The notes under the pieces: generated by a model
What the model saw: the letters and a program-made list of their open reading frames with translations, nothing else
Databases searched by the model: none
Told to the model about the DNA's origin: nothing
Shown here: positions 1 through 10,783 of the stretch, one piece after another
Position numbering within the stretch: position 1 is the stretch's first letter
Layout: every line of letters begins with the position of its first letter
Program-made: the position numbers and the translations under genes
Origin: Streptomyces sulphureus DSM 40104
Lineage (GTDB): Bacteria > Actinomycetota > Actinomycetes > Streptomycetales > Streptomycetaceae
NCBI RefSeq assembly: GCF_000381025.1
Contig: NZ_KB905814.1
Coordinates: forward strand, 828,985-892,984
Reading direction: 5' to 3'
Length of the DNA stretch: 64,000 bases

Positions 1-202
1 TTCACCGGCGGCTTCTGCAAAAGTACCTGTGAGCACGCGGAAGACGTTAGGGAGCGGAAATCCCAGGAGGTCGAACGGAAAGGCAACAGCCGGTGAACAG
101 CGGCGCACCGCGAGGCGGTTCACCTGCCCGCCATGCGCCGTTCACCACGGCGACCACACCAGGACACACCCCCGCGCCGATGCGCGCCTAACCTTTCTCC
201 CC

Positions 203-1240
203 GTGGTCAAGCTCTCCGTCATCGTGCCGTTCTACAACGTGCGCGACTACGCACCCGACACTCTCGCAAGCCTGCACGAGAACGCCGGCGAGGACGTCGA
301 ATTCCTCCTCGTCGACGACTGCTCGACCGACGGCACGCGCGCTCTCCTGGAAAAGGCGGAACGGGAAATCCAGGGCGCCGTACTCGTCCCGCGGGGGGAG
401 AACGGCGGCCTCGCCTCCGCGCGCAACTCCGGACTCGCGTGCGCCGAGGGCGAGTTCGTCACCTTCCTCGACGGGGACGACTGGCTCGCGCCCGGCTACT
501 ACGCGCGGCTCGTCTCCGCGGCGGAGAGGCTGCGCTGCGACTTCCTCCGCACCGATCACGTGCAGTGCACCGGCAGGTCCCGCACGATCGCGCGCGTGCC
601 GCACGGACGCCGAGAGGTCGTCGAGGACCCGCGGGCCGCGATCCTCCCCGCCGACCGCACCACCTCCGTCGACTACGCGTACGCCTGGGCCGGCATCTAC
701 CACCGCCGCCTCCTCGACCGCGGGCTCCTCCACTTCACCGAGGGCCTGCGCACCGCGGAGGACCGGCCGTGGATCTGGCGGCTCCACCGGGAGGCCGAGT
801 CCTTCGCAGCCGTCGGCCTCCTCGGGGTCTTCTACCGGCGCGGCGTCGCCTCCTCCCTCACCCAGATCGGCGACGTGCGCCAACTCGACTTCCTCCGCGC
901 CTTCGACCAGGTCGTCACCGAGACCGCCGAGGACCGCGACGCCGCGGCGCTCCTCCCCAAAGCCGTCCGCACCTACTGCGCGATCATCGCGCACCACCTC
1001 ACCAGCGGCCGGTTCGAGCCGCGCGTGGCCCGCCTGCTGCGCGCACGCAGCGCGGCGGCGCTGCGCACCCTCCCGCCTGCCGTCCGCGACGAGGCGCTCC
1101 GCGCGATGGACGCCCCACGCGCGGCCCGGCTGCGCCGGTTGCTGCGCCGCCCCTCGCGCGCGGCGGCGCCGGCCGGCGTACCGCGCCCCTCCCCCGACGC
1201 GGGCCCCGGCCGCCGGGCAGCGAACGGAGCCTCCGTCTGA
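203..1240 (+). CDS. Family 2 glycosyltransferase
   Basis: Predicted cytoplasmic inverting glycosyltransferase of 345 residues that transfers a sugar from a nucleotide donor. The N-terminus reads MVKLSVIVPFYNV, the usual GT-A opening. A DDCSTDGT nucleotide-binding motif lies at about 38-45 and the metal-binding acidic cluster FLDGDDW at about 88-94. The frame stays open upstream to a GTG at 29, but that extension is not GT2-like, so GTG 203 is chosen because it places the GT2 fold at the first residue. No clear ribosome binding site is seen, and a leaderless or slightly different start is possible. The stop overlaps the next start by one base (TGATG at 1238-1242), so the two genes are probably translationally coupled. 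A role in a surface glycan is inferred from the partner gene. Confidence 0.85.
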   Translation: MVKLSVIVPFYNVRDYAPDTLASLHENAGEDVEFLLVDDCSTDGTRALLEKAEREIQGAVLVPRGENGGLASARNSGLACAEGEFVTFLDGDDWLAPGYYARLVSAAERLRCDFLRTDHVQCTGRSRTIARVPHGRREVVEDPRAAILPADRTTSVDYAYAWAGIYHRRLLDRGLLHFTEGLRTAEDRPWIWRLHREAESFAAVGLLGVFYRRGVASSLTQIGDVRQLDFLRAFDQVVTETAEDRDAAALLPKAVRTYCAIIAHHLTSGRFEPRVARLLRARSAAALRTLPPAVRDEALRAMDAPRAARLRRLLRRPSRAAAPAGVPRPSPDAGPGRRAANGASV

Positions 1241-2583
1241 TGCGTACCAGAATCCTCCTCGCCTCCACGCTCTACGGCGCCGCCACCCTCGTCGCCGCCG
1301 AGGAATCGGGCCTCCTCGGGCCCGCGGGACGGCGCCTCCTCCTCGTCAGCAACAACGCCGCCGTGCCCGAGACCACGCCGGCGCTCGACTCGGCGCCCGG
1401 ATTCGTGGTGCTGCAAGGCGCGTTCGACTCCGTCGCTTCGTGGAACGACGCCATCAGGCCGCTCCACCCCGGCGGTTGGTCGCCCCGCGCCGACGAGGTG
1501 CCGCTGTGGGAGCGGCACTTGCGGCGGCTGTGGGGGCTCGGCGAGGACGAGGTGGAGCTCGTCGTGGAGTCGATCCAGGTCGATCCGGCGCTCGCGCTCT
1601 GCCGGATCTTCACCGACTCCCCCGTCACCGTCTACGCCGACGGGCTGATGAGCTACGGGCCGACGCGCAACCGGCTCGACCCGCTCGTCGGCTCCCGTAT
1701 CGAGCGCCTCCTCCACCTCGACCTCGTACCGGGCCTGCGTCCCCTGCTGCTGGGGGAGTTCGGCGTGCCGGCCCGGACGGTGCCGCTCGACGCCTTCCGC
1801 ACGGTGCTCGACCGCCTCGCGCGGGCCGCGCCCGCCGAGGTGGAGGCGGCACCGCACGGAGGTGCGCTCCTGCTCGGGCAGTACCTCGCGGCGCTCGGCA
1901 TCCTCAGCCGCGACGAGGAGGAGCAGCTCCACCTGTCGATGGTCCGCGGCGCCGCCGCACTCGGACACCGCACGGTCGTCTTCAAGCCGCATCCGGTGGC
2001 TCCCCTCCGCTACACCGACGCGCTGCGCGACGCGGCCGACGCGCTCGGCGTCGACCTCACGGTGGTCGACTCGCCCGTCCTCGCCGAGACGCTCTGCGCC
2101 CGCACCCGCCCCGCCCTCGTCGCCGGGTGCTTCTCCACCGGCCTCTTCACCGCCGCCGCCTGCTACGGCATCCCCGTCGCACGCACCGGAACCGGGATGC
2201 TGCTGCGGCGGCTCACACCGTACGAGAACAGCAACCGCGTCCCCGTCACCCTCGCGGACGCGCTCCTGCCCGAGTTGGGCGCCCCGGACGCGACACCGAC
2301 CGCGGACCTCGCGGCCACCGGAGGGGTCACCGCGCTGGTCCGCGCCGTGGGGTTCGCGATGCGACCACGGCTCCACCCCGAACTGCGGGAAGAAACCGAG
2401 CGGTTGCTGTCGGCCCGGCGCTCCGATCCGGCCCTCCTCCGCTACTTCGACCGCCGCCGCCTCGCCGTCCTCGGCCTCCCGGGCGCACTACCGCCGGCGC
2501 TGACCCGGATGGTGCGCGACCCCAGGGTCCGCCGGCTCGCGCGCCGCGCTCCGCGCTCGCTGCGGCAGGCGGTCACGGGGTAA
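1240..2583 (+). CDS. Polysialyltransferase-like glycosyltransferase
   Basis: A 447-residue protein resembling the actinobacterial alpha-2,8-polysialyltransferase family, inferred from overall character: N-terminal MRTRILLASTLYGAATLVAA, a central segment VFKPHPVAPLRY with the HP motif typical of this group, and a later segment with a Ser-Thr-Gly loop (GCFSTGLFTAAACYGIP). The start ATG overlaps the stop of the preceding glycosyltransferase. In Streptomyces these two families are commonly adjacent and linked to sialic-acid-like surface glycans, but no sugar-activating gene is in this window; any would lie to the left. A GC-rich hairpin follows the stop. Family call fairly confident, substrate unknown. 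Confidence 0.72.
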   Translation: MRTRILLASTLYGAATLVAAEESGLLGPAGRRLLLVSNNAAVPETTPALDSAPGFVVLQGAFDSVASWNDAIRPLHPGGWSPRADEVPLWERHLRRLWGLGEDEVELVVESIQVDPALALCRIFTDSPVTVYADGLMSYGPTRNRLDPLVGSRIERLLHLDLVPGLRPLLLGEFGVPARTVPLDAFRTVLDRLARAAPAEVEAAPHGGALLLGQYLAALGILSRDEEEQLHLSMVRGAAALGHRTVVFKPHPVAPLRYTDALRDAADALGVDLTVVDSPVLAETLCARTRPALVAGCFSTGLFTAAACYGIPVARTGTGMLLRRLTPYENSNRVPVTLADALLPELGAPDATPTADLAATGGVTALVRAVGFAMRPRLHPELREETERLLSARRSDPALLRYFDRRRLAVLGLPGALPPALTRMVRDPRVRRLARRAPRSLRQAVTG

Positions 2584-2589
2584 TACGAC

Positions 2590-2621
2590 GGCGCGCGCCC
2601 CCGCCTCGGGGAGCGCGCGCC
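2590..2621. terminator. Hairpin between convergent genes
   Basis: Perfect inverted repeat GGCGCGCGC / GCGCGCGCC (2590-2598 with 2613-2621), with CCCC and GGGG able to extend the stem around a short loop. It lies between the polysialyltransferase-like gene (+) and the gluconate permease gene (-), so it probably terminates transcription from both sides. There is no U-tract, which is usual in Streptomyces. Confidence 0.7.
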
Positions 2622-2640
2622 ATCGGGGCCCGTCGTCCGG

Positions 2641-4041
2641 CTACAACACCAGCGAGAGCAGCAGCACGAAGACGAGCGAGACGACCGAGATCAGCGTCTC
2701 CATCACCGACCAGGTCTTCACCGTCTGCCCGACGTCCATCCCGAAGTACTCCTTCACCAGCCAGAATCCGGCGTCGTTGACGTGGCTGAAGAAGAGCGAG
2801 CCGGCGCCGACGGCGAGGACGAGCAGCGCGGTGTGCGTGCTCGACATGTCGGCGGCGAGCGGCGCGACGAGGCCGGCGGCCGAGATCGTCGCAACGGTGG
2901 CGGAGCCGGTCGCGAGGCGGATGCCGACGGCGATCAGCCAGCCGAGGAGGAGCGCCGAGATGCTCCAGTCCTCGGAGAAGCGCAGGATCATGTCGCCGAC
3001 GCCGATGTCGACGAGCGTCTGCTTGAAGCCGCCGCCCGCGCCGACGATGAGCAGGATGCCGGCGATCGGCACCAGCGACTTCTCAACGGTGGTGGCGACC
3101 CGCTGGGTACCGAACCCGGCGGCCCGCCCGAGCGTGAACATCCCGACCACGGCGGCCGCGAGGAGCGCGATCATCGGCGAGCCGACGACGTCCATCACGC
3201 GCTGCACGCCGGCGTCGGGGTTGTCGACGATGACGTCGGTGAGCGCCTTGGCGAGCATCAGCACGACCGGCAGCAGCACCGTCGCCAGCGTCGCGGCGAA
3301 TCGGGGGCGGCTCTTCAACTCTTCGGAGGGACGCTGCGGGACGAGGCCCTCGGGCGGCGTGACGTCGACCCAGCGGTCGGCGAACCGGGCGAAGAGCGGC
3401 CCCGCGATGACCGCCACCGGGATCGCGATGAGGACGCCGAGCGCGAGCGTGACGCCGAGGTCGGCGTCGAGGGAGTCGATCGCGGCGAGCGGCCCGGGGT
3501 GCGGCGGTACGAGACCGTGCATGACGGAGAGGCCGGCGAGTGCGGGGATGCCGATCCGCATCAGCGAGTACTGACCGCGCTTGGCGACGAGCAGCACGAC
3601 GGGGATGAGCAGGACGATCCCGACCTCGAAGAAGAGCGGGAGGCCGACGATCCCGGCGATGAGGACCATCGCCCAGGGCATCGCCCGCTTCCCGGTGCGG
3701 GCGATGATCGTGTCGACGATCTGGTCGGCGCCGCCCGAGTCCGCGAGGAGTTTCCCGAGGATGGCGCCGAGTGCGATGAGTACGCCGACGCCCGAGACGG
3801 TCTCGCCGAGTCCTGCGGTGAAGCTCTCGATCGTCTTGTCGGGGGAGGCAGCGGCCACCGAACCGAGGACGAGGGAGCCGATGGTGAGCGCGAGGAAGGC
3901 GTGCAGCCTCCACTTGGTGATCAGCAGCACGATGGCGGCGATGCCGACCAGAACGGCGATGCCGAGCTGAAGGTCGCCCGCCGAGGTTATCTTCTCGGCC
4001 GAATCGCCTGCTGCCAGCATCTCGACGCTGAGATGACGCAC
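2641..4041 (-). CDS. gntP: Gluconate permease (GntP family)
   Basis: A 466-residue integral membrane transporter of the GntP gluconate:H+ symporter family that would import gluconate. The protein is a near-continuous run of hydrophobic segments. Characteristic stretches are GVLIALGAILGKLLADSGGA near residue 90, PLFFEVGIVLLIPVV near 140 and VPPHPGPLAAI near 180, all typical GntP signatures. The start is GTG at 4041, preceded by AAGGAA at a good distance. It lies about 70 bp downstream of the gluconokinase gene on the same strand, forming an uptake-plus-phosphorylation operon. It is probably controlled by the divergent GntR regulator. Confidence 0.93.
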   Translation of the reverse strand: MRHLSVEMLAAGDSAEKITSAGDLQLGIAVLVGIAAIVLLITKWRLHAFLALTIGSLVLGSVAAASPDKTIESFTAGLGETVSGVGVLIALGAILGKLLADSGGADQIVDTIIARTGKRAMPWAMVLIAGIVGLPLFFEVGIVLLIPVVLLVAKRGQYSLMRIGIPALAGLSVMHGLVPPHPGPLAAIDSLDADLGVTLALGVLIAIPVAVIAGPLFARFADRWVDVTPPEGLVPQRPSEELKSRPRFAATLATVLLPVVLMLAKALTDVIVDNPDAGVQRVMDVVGSPMIALLAAAVVGMFTLGRAAGFGTQRVATTVEKSLVPIAGILLIVGAGGGFKQTLVDIGVGDMILRFSEDWSISALLLGWLIAVGIRLATGSATVATISAAGLVAPLAADMSSTHTALLVLAVGAGSLFFSHVNDAGFWLVKEYFGMDVGQTVKTWSVMETLISVVSLVFVLLLSLVL

Positions 4042-4110
4042 GGGAGTTCCTTTACGAACAGGGGGTCGAAGGGGGTTGTTGCGCGCCGCGTGGGCGGCGC
4101 GCGGGGAGGC

Positions 4111-4692
4111 TCACCCGGCGGACGCGCCGCCGCTGCGGGCCTCTTCGCCGGAGGCACGGGGATCGGGGTCGTGCCCCTCCGACGCTCTGCCGAGCGCGGC
4201 GAGCGCCTCGCGCGCCACCGCCTCGGGGGACTGGTCGACGGAGACGGCGGCGCCCGACTCGTCGGAGCCGAGCGGCTCGAGCGTCGCGAACTGCGAGTCG
4301 AGGAGTGCGGGCGGCATGAAGTGGCCCTGCCGGCCCTGCATCCGCTCGGCGATCAACTCGCGGTCGCCGACGAGGTGGAGGAAGAAGAGGCCGGGTGCCG
4401 CGGCGCGCAGCCGGTCGCGGTAGGCCCGCTTGAGCGCGGAGCAGCTCACGACGCCGCCGAGCCGGTCCCTGCCGTGCGCCCACTCGCCGATGGCGTCGAG
4501 CCAGGGGGCCCGGTCGTCGTCGTCGAGGGAGACGCCGGAGGACATCTTGGCGATGTTGGCCGGGGGGTGGAAGTCGTCGGCCTCCGCGTAGGGGACGCGG
4601 AGCTCGGCGGCGAGCAGCTCGCCCACCGTCGTCTTCCCCGTGCCCGCCACTCCCATGACGACCACCACAGGGGCGGCGCTCGCGGCGTTCAT
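4111..4692 (-). CDS. gntK: Gluconokinase
   Basis: A 193-residue cytoplasmic kinase that phosphorylates gluconate to 6-phosphogluconate, feeding the pentose phosphate pathway. The P-loop GVAGTGKT is at residues 14-21. DDFHPPANIAKM and CSALKRAYRD are family signatures, and the length is normal. The ATG at 4692 is preceded by GAGGTAG; the frame runs 43 codons further upstream, but that part is not conserved-looking. The last 20 or so residues are a polar tail. It is the first gene of the leftward operon with gntP and faces the GntR regulator across a 285-bp spacer. Confidence 0.94.
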   Translation of the reverse strand: MNAASAAPVVVVMGVAGTGKTTVGELLAAELRVPYAEADDFHPPANIAKMSSGVSLDDDDRAPWLDAIGEWAHGRDRLGGVVSCSALKRAYRDRLRAAAPGLFFLHLVGDRELIAERMQGRQGHFMPPALLDSQFATLEPLGSDESGAAVSVDQSPEAVAREALAALGRASEGHDPDPRASGEEARSGGASAG

Positions 4693-4977
4693 CGCTACCT
4701 CACTGGATACGGCTCTCGGGCGTGCGCCCTCATTGTGCGGACCGACCGGAGTCCGCTGCGTACGGACGGGCTCCCGGCGTCGCGCGGCAGCACGGCCGCC
4801 GCTTCGGCCTCGGCCACTCAACCCGACTGATCACACGTATTCAAGAGGTGGACCATAAAAAGTCATACTTAAAGCGCGTGACGGTTGCCACGCTCCCCGC
4901 CTCCCCGGTGAGGGGCCGCAGCACCCTGCGTAAGCTGGGCACTTCCGGGCGGAGAGCGGACAGGAGAGCGCAGGCCG
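4693..4977. promoter_or_regulatory. Divergent gntK / gntR control region
   Basis: A 285-bp spacer between gntK (-) and gntR (+). An unusually AT-rich patch at about 4853-4875 contains TTAAGTATGAC on the minus strand. GTCATACTTAAAGCGCGTGAC (4862-4882) carries an imperfect GTCA/TGAC dyad. This is where a FadR-type GntR protein would be expected to bind, but no operator can be assigned with confidence. Confidence 0.4.
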
Positions 4978-5691
4978 ATGGCGGAGCAGGCGGACAGCAG
5001 CGGGCAGGGGCTGCACGCCCGCCTCCTCGACGCGCTCGGTCCCGCGATCACCGCGGGCGAGTACCCGCCGGGCACCGTCCTCCGCACCGACGAGGTCGCC
5101 GAACGGTACGAGGTCTCCCGCACCGTGGTCCGCGAGGCGGTCCGCGTCCTGGAGTCGATGCACCTCGTGGAGTCGCGCCGACGGGTCGGCCTCACCGTGC
5201 TGCCCACGGCGGAGTGGAACGTCTACGACCCGCAGGTGATCACCTGGCGCCTCGCCGGTGCCGACCGCCCGCGCCAGCTACGCTCGCTCACCGTCCTGCG
5301 GTCGGCCGTCGAGCCGGCGGCGGCGAGGCTCGCCGCCGGGAGCGCGACGCCGCAGCAGTGCGCTGACCTCACGGAGCACGCCCTCGGCATGGTCGCCACC
5401 TCCCGCGGCCACCGGCTCGGCGAGTACCTGGAGCACGACGTCGCCTTCCACCGCGTCGTCCTCAACTCCTCGGGTAACGAGATGTTCGCGCGCCTCGGCG
5501 ACGTCGTCGCCGCCGTCCTGGCCGGACGTACCCGCCACGACGTCATGTTCAGCGATCCGCGGCAGGAGGCCGTCACCATGCACGTGCAGGTGGCCGAGGC
5601 GGTGCGCGAAGGGGACGGCGAGCGCGCCGAGTCGGTGATGCGCAACATCACGGTCGACGCGATGGCGGAACTCGACGTCCTGGCGCCCTGA
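4978..5691 (+). CDS. GntR-family (FadR type) regulator of gluconate genes
   Basis: A 237-residue transcription factor. The N-terminal winged helix-turn-helix (about 12-80) contains LRTDEVAERYEVSRTVVREA, the GntR recognition-helix region. The C-terminal all-helical FCD ligand domain (about 95-230) has the EHDVAFHRVVLNSSGN segment and a later MHVQVAEAVREGD, the Asp/His positions that bind a metal and small acid in this family. It is divergent from gntK-gntP, so it probably represses them and is released by gluconate or 6-phosphogluconate (inferred). GGAGAG precedes the ATG. It ends 7 bp before the convergent amidase gene. Confidence 0.9.
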   Translation: MAEQADSSGQGLHARLLDALGPAITAGEYPPGTVLRTDEVAERYEVSRTVVREAVRVLESMHLVESRRRVGLTVLPTAEWNVYDPQVITWRLAGADRPRQLRSLTVLRSAVEPAAARLAAGSATPQQCADLTEHALGMVATSRGHRLGEYLEHDVAFHRVVLNSSGNEMFARLGDVVAAVLAGRTRHDVMFSDPRQEAVTMHVQVAEAVREGDGERAESVMRNITVDAMAELDVLAP

Positions 5692-5698
5692 CAGGACG

Positions 5699-7267
5699 CT
5701 ACGGGCGTCCCGCGGGCCGGTGCAGCGGCGCTTCGTCGGGCCACCGCTCGTACCAGCGCTGGTCCGCTTCCAGCTCGGCGGCGAGCGAGACGAGGAGCGG
5801 CTCGCTCCCCTCGGGCCCCAAAAGCTGGGCGCCGAGCGGGAGTCCGGGCCCGCGCCCCTCGTCCACGGGGGCGGGTGCGAACCCCGCGGGGACGTTGACG
5901 GCCGGCCAGCCGAGGACGTTCCACGGCCAGGCGTAGGGGCAGTGGGCGATCATCGTGCGGTCGGTCTGCCAGCCGCTGAGCCCGGTGAAGGCGCCCACGC
6001 GGGGAGGCGGCGTCGCCGTGGTCGGTGCGAGGACGACGTCGTACCGGTGGAAGATGCGGCCGACGCGGCGCCGCAGCGGGGCCTCCGCTGCCCGCGCCGC
6101 ACGCAGCAGCGGGCCGCCGAGCAGCCGCCCGGTGCGGACGGCGCCGAGCGTGCGCGGGTCCAACAGACGGCGCTCGGGGGCGCGTTCGGACCAGGTGCGC
6201 ACGCCCGCGGTCGCCCGCGGTACGAACGTGAGGCCGATCGGACCGTACCGCGGCTCCGCCTCCTCCACCCGATGCCCGAGCAGCGCCAGCCGCTCGGCGA
6301 GGGCGCGCACCGCCGACTCGACGAGCGGGTCGAGGGCCTTCGGCGTCGCGGTGAAGGGCATGCCCGTGGAGAGGGCGATGCGGAGGCGCTCCGGCGGACG
6401 GTCGGCGGCCGGGAGCACGTCGACGGGTGCGGGCCTGTGGAGGTCGCCGGGTGCGTTGCCGCTGGCGGCGGCGAGGAGGAGCGCGGCGTCCCCGACGGTG
6501 CGCGCGAGCGGCCCGTTGACCGTGATTCCGTTGAACGCCTCCGCCTCCGGCCAGGTGGAGATGCGCCCGCGCTGCGGCTTGATCCCGACGAGGTGCGTCC
6601 ACGCCGCGGGGATGCGCACGGAGCCCGCCCCGTCGGAGCCGAGCGCCGCGGCCACGAGCCCCGCCGCGACCGCCGCCGCCGAGCCTCCCGAGGAGCCGCC
6701 TGGTGTGTGGTCCGGGTTCCAGGGGTTGCGGGTGTCGCCGAAGACGGGGCCCTCGGTGAAAGGCCACTGTCCGAGTTCGGGGCTGTTGGTCTTGCCGACG
6801 ATCACGGCGCCCGCGGCGCGCAGACGGCGCACGGACTCGCTGTCGCACGCCTTCGGCGGGAAGGTCCCGTCGCAGCCGAAGGCGGTGGGCTCGCCCGCCA
6901 CGTCGGTGTCGTCCTTCACTGCCAACGGCACGCCGAGCAGCGGGCGTTCGGGGCCCGCGAGGCCCCGCGCGAGCGCGGCGTCGGCCGCGTCCGCCTCGGC
7001 GAGCGCGGCTTCCTCGCGCACCAGGCGGAAGGCGTTGACGACCGGCTGCGTCGCGGCGATCCGGTCGAGAGCGCGCCGGGTGAGCTCGCGCGAGGTGACC
7101 TCGCCCGCGGCGAGGGCGCGCGCCTGCTCGGCGAGACCCGGGGCGCGCACCACCGGTTCCGTACTCTCCGCCACGGTGCCCACCTCCACGGCGGGCGCCC
7201 CCGGGGGCGGTCCCCGGGTTCCGGTCGCCGAGGGGCGACCGTCGGATACCCGCCAGTAGTCCGGCAC
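5699..7267 (-). CDS. Amidase (amidase signature family)
   Basis: A 522-residue hydrolase of the amidase-signature superfamily that cleaves a C-N amide bond; substrate unknown. The Ser-cisSer-Lys triad is visible: Lys118 in GVPLAVKDD, the cis-Ser in PGGSSGGSAAA (Ser192 or Ser193), and the nucleophile Ser215 in GSDGAGSVRIPA. The C-terminal APTTATPPPRVGAFTG is also typical. The start is GTG 7267 behind AGGATGA, but the first 35 residues are poorly conserved-looking and GTG codons further in could be used. It stands alone between convergent gntR and a gap before the mutase gene, so context does not suggest a pathway. It is not GatA, because no gatB/gatC is adjacent. Confidence 0.85.
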   Translation of the reverse strand: MPDYWRVSDGRPSATGTRGPPPGAPAVEVGTVAESTEPVVRAPGLAEQARALAAGEVTSRELTRRALDRIAATQPVVNAFRLVREEAALAEADAADAALARGLAGPERPLLGVPLAVKDDTDVAGEPTAFGCDGTFPPKACDSESVRRLRAAGAVIVGKTNSPELGQWPFTEGPVFGDTRNPWNPDHTPGGSSGGSAAAVAAGLVAAALGSDGAGSVRIPAAWTHLVGIKPQRGRISTWPEAEAFNGITVNGPLARTVGDAALLLAAASGNAPGDLHRPAPVDVLPAADRPPERLRIALSTGMPFTATPKALDPLVESAVRALAERLALLGHRVEEAEPRYGPIGLTFVPRATAGVRTWSERAPERRLLDPRTLGAVRTGRLLGGPLLRAARAAEAPLRRRVGRIFHRYDVVLAPTTATPPPRVGAFTGLSGWQTDRTMIAHCPYAWPWNVLGWPAVNVPAGFAPAPVDEGRGPGLPLGAQLLGPEGSEPLLVSLAAELEADQRWYERWPDEAPLHRPAGRP

Positions 7268-7358
7268 TCATCCTGCTGACGGGCGGCGTCGAGTCAACCC
7301 CCGCGCGGCGCGCGGCCGTAGCGCCCGCACGAATGCACCACCGCGGGCGGGCGCCGGC

Positions 7359-8945
<1,587 letters not shown>

Positions 8946-9262
8946 GGTGCTGCCTCCGTACGTTCGCGCCTGCGACGGCGCCCGCCGGAGGCGGGGCGGC
9001 GTCGCCGAGAGTGTGGGTGCGTACGGCACGGACTGTAGCGATCGCCCTGCGAACAGTGGAGATGTGCACGCTGGGACCTTGCTCACAGACGACGGACGCG
9101 GCTTCCCGCTCCCCGACTCCCGTGTGTCGTGCGCGCGTTGGGGAGGCGCCCCCGCGTACGCGACAGGGGCTCGGCGGGGCGTTGTGCGCCCGATCGAGGT
9201 TCACGGGTGAGGCGGAGTGGGAATTGATGTGCTGCGAGACAGTCGCTGCCCGGGGGGACTCC
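8946..9262. promoter_or_regulatory. Divergent spacer, mutase / L,D-transpeptidase
   Basis: A 317-bp spacer holding the two divergent promoters. The only sites I can point to are the ribosome binding sites, GGAGG before the mutase ATG and a GGGGGG run before the transpeptidase ATG. I see no convincing operator or further gene. Confidence 0.5.
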
Positions 9263-10234
9263 ATGGCCGGTGGAAGAAGAGACACGGAGCGTGCTCCGCA
9301 CATGCGCGCGGAGCACGAGCGGGCGCGTGACGCCCCGGAGCGCGCACGGGGCCCGGCCCGACGCCGCGGACGTCTCGCCGTGGCGGGGCTCGCGCTCGGC
9401 GCCGTCACCGCGCTCGCCGGCTGCCAGGTCGACACCTCGGGCGAGCCTTCCGTCCGGGTCTCACGCCTTCCCGAAGAGCCGGTGGCCCGCTCCTCCCCAC
9501 CGCCCTCCCCCTCCAACGCACCGGCCGCGGTCCCCGAGCCGAGCAGCCCCGCGCCGCGGACGAGCAGCAGCACCCCGTCGCCCCCACCACCGCCGCCGCC
9601 CGACCCGGTGCTGATGCGGTCGGGACAGGAGAGCGGCCAGGTGCGCGAACTCCAAGCGCGCCTGCAGCAGTTGAAGCTCTTCTCGGTCAACCCCACGGGG
9701 TACTACGGCGACGTCACCACCGCCTCGGTGAAGGCGTTCCAGCGCAAGCAGGGCAGCCCCCGTACCGGCAACGTCTCCCCGAGCGACTGGACCGCGCTCC
9801 GGGCGCGCACCTCCCAGCCGACGCATCTGGAGCTCCACCCGACGACCTCCCGCCCGCTCGCCGACCCCGACCCGCGCTGCCGCACCGGCCGCGCCCTCTG
9901 CATCAGCAAGAAGAGCCGCACCCTCGCCTGGATGGTCGACGGCGAAGTCCGCTCGGCGATGGACGTCCGCTTCGGCTCGGCCTACACGCCCACGCGCGAG
10001 GGCAAGTTCAAGGTCGACTTCAAGAGCCGCCGCCACCACTCGACGATCTACGACACCCCCATGCCGTACGCGCTGTTCTTCAGCGGCGGCCAAGCCGTCC
10101 ACTACTCCGCGGACTTCGCCGCCACCGGCTACTCGGGCGCCTCGCACGGCTGCGTCAACGTCCGGGACAAGAAGCGGATCATCGCGCTCTTCGACGCGGT
10201 ACGCGCCGGCGACAAGGTCGTCGTCTACAAGTGA
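9263..10234 (+). CDS. Lipoprotein L,D-transpeptidase
   Basis: A 323-residue exported enzyme that forms 3-3 crosslinks in peptidoglycan. A basic N-region (RARGPARRRGR) and hydrophobic stretch end in lipobox LAGC with Cys54, so it is lipid-anchored outside the membrane. A Pro/Ser-rich linker follows, then a PG-binding-1 domain (about 116-165, VRELQARLQQLKLF and FQRKQG), then a YkuD domain. The catalytic motif SHGCVNVR has nucleophile Cys297, with the accompanying His in QAVHYSADF. The start ATG 9263 follows a GGGGGG run; another ATG in frame at 9302 would also keep the signal. A strong hairpin follows the stop. Confidence 0.93.
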   Translation: MAGGRRDTERAPHMRAEHERARDAPERARGPARRRGRLAVAGLALGAVTALAGCQVDTSGEPSVRVSRLPEEPVARSSPPPSPSNAPAAVPEPSSPAPRTSSSTPSPPPPPPPDPVLMRSGQESGQVRELQARLQQLKLFSVNPTGYYGDVTTASVKAFQRKQGSPRTGNVSPSDWTALRARTSQPTHLELHPTTSRPLADPDPRCRTGRALCISKKSRTLAWMVDGEVRSAMDVRFGSAYTPTREGKFKVDFKSRRHHSTIYDTPMPYALFFSGGQAVHYSADFAATGYSGASHGCVNVRDKKRIIALFDAVRAGDKVVVYK

Positions 10235-10783
10235 CGCCGCGCTCGCGGCAGAAGAGGAAGCGGGGGGCGCGGGCGGGACCGGGGGAACGTGTCCCGCCCG
10301 CGCCGATGCGCGTGCCCAGGGGTACGGGGGGAACCCCGGGCGTCATCGCGCAGCCGATGACCAGTCGGCTCACTTCCCTCTGCGCTGCCGCACCGGAAAG
10401 TGTCACACCGCCGCACTCCTGCGCCCTGTGGTCTCCGTCACTTCGACTGTCGGGCCGGGCTCAGGCGGGGCGCTTTGCTCAACGTCCGCCGTGCGGGGGA
10501 CGGTTGGTGTCGTCCGGGGTTCGCCGGGAGAGGTCGTACGCGCACTCGTCTGCGCTGCTCCGGCCGGGGCGCAGAGGGCGCTTTTTCGGGCAGCGTCGGC
10601 GCAGTTGACGCCGGTGACGCGGCCGGACGGGGCCTGACCCGAGAGCGCGGTCCGGGCGGTCTTCGCCGACGGGCTCCGTCGCGCCCCGTGCGGTGCAGCT
10701 CGCAGGTGAAAGCGGACCGGAAGGGCCGGCGAGCTGCCAGCGGCGGGCCTCCGTCCGACGTCGGCGGAAGCACCATCTGTGCC
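10235..10783. other. Gene-free stretch with terminator
   Basis: About 550 bp between the transpeptidase gene and the next membrane-protein gene. Its only clear feature is the perfect hairpin at 10266-10304. Open frames across it have no recognisable protein character. The promoter of the downstream gene must lie in its right half, but I cannot place it. Confidence 0.6.
10266..10304 (+). terminator. Factor-independent terminator after L,D-transpeptidase
   Basis: Perfect 14-bp inverted repeat GGCGCGGGCGGGAC / GTCCCGCCCGCGCC around an 11-nt loop, starting 31 bp after the transpeptidase stop. There is no U-tract. Confidence 0.85.

Noticed and set aside
133..1239. Upstream extension of the polysialyltransferase frame
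   Set aside because: It overlaps the glycosyltransferase gene and translates to Arg/Pro-rich nonsense. The true start is ATG 1240.
2782..4830. Open frame of 682 codons opposite gntP-gntK
   Set aside because: It is antisense to two clearly conserved genes, with a Glu/Gly/Arg-rich shadow composition.
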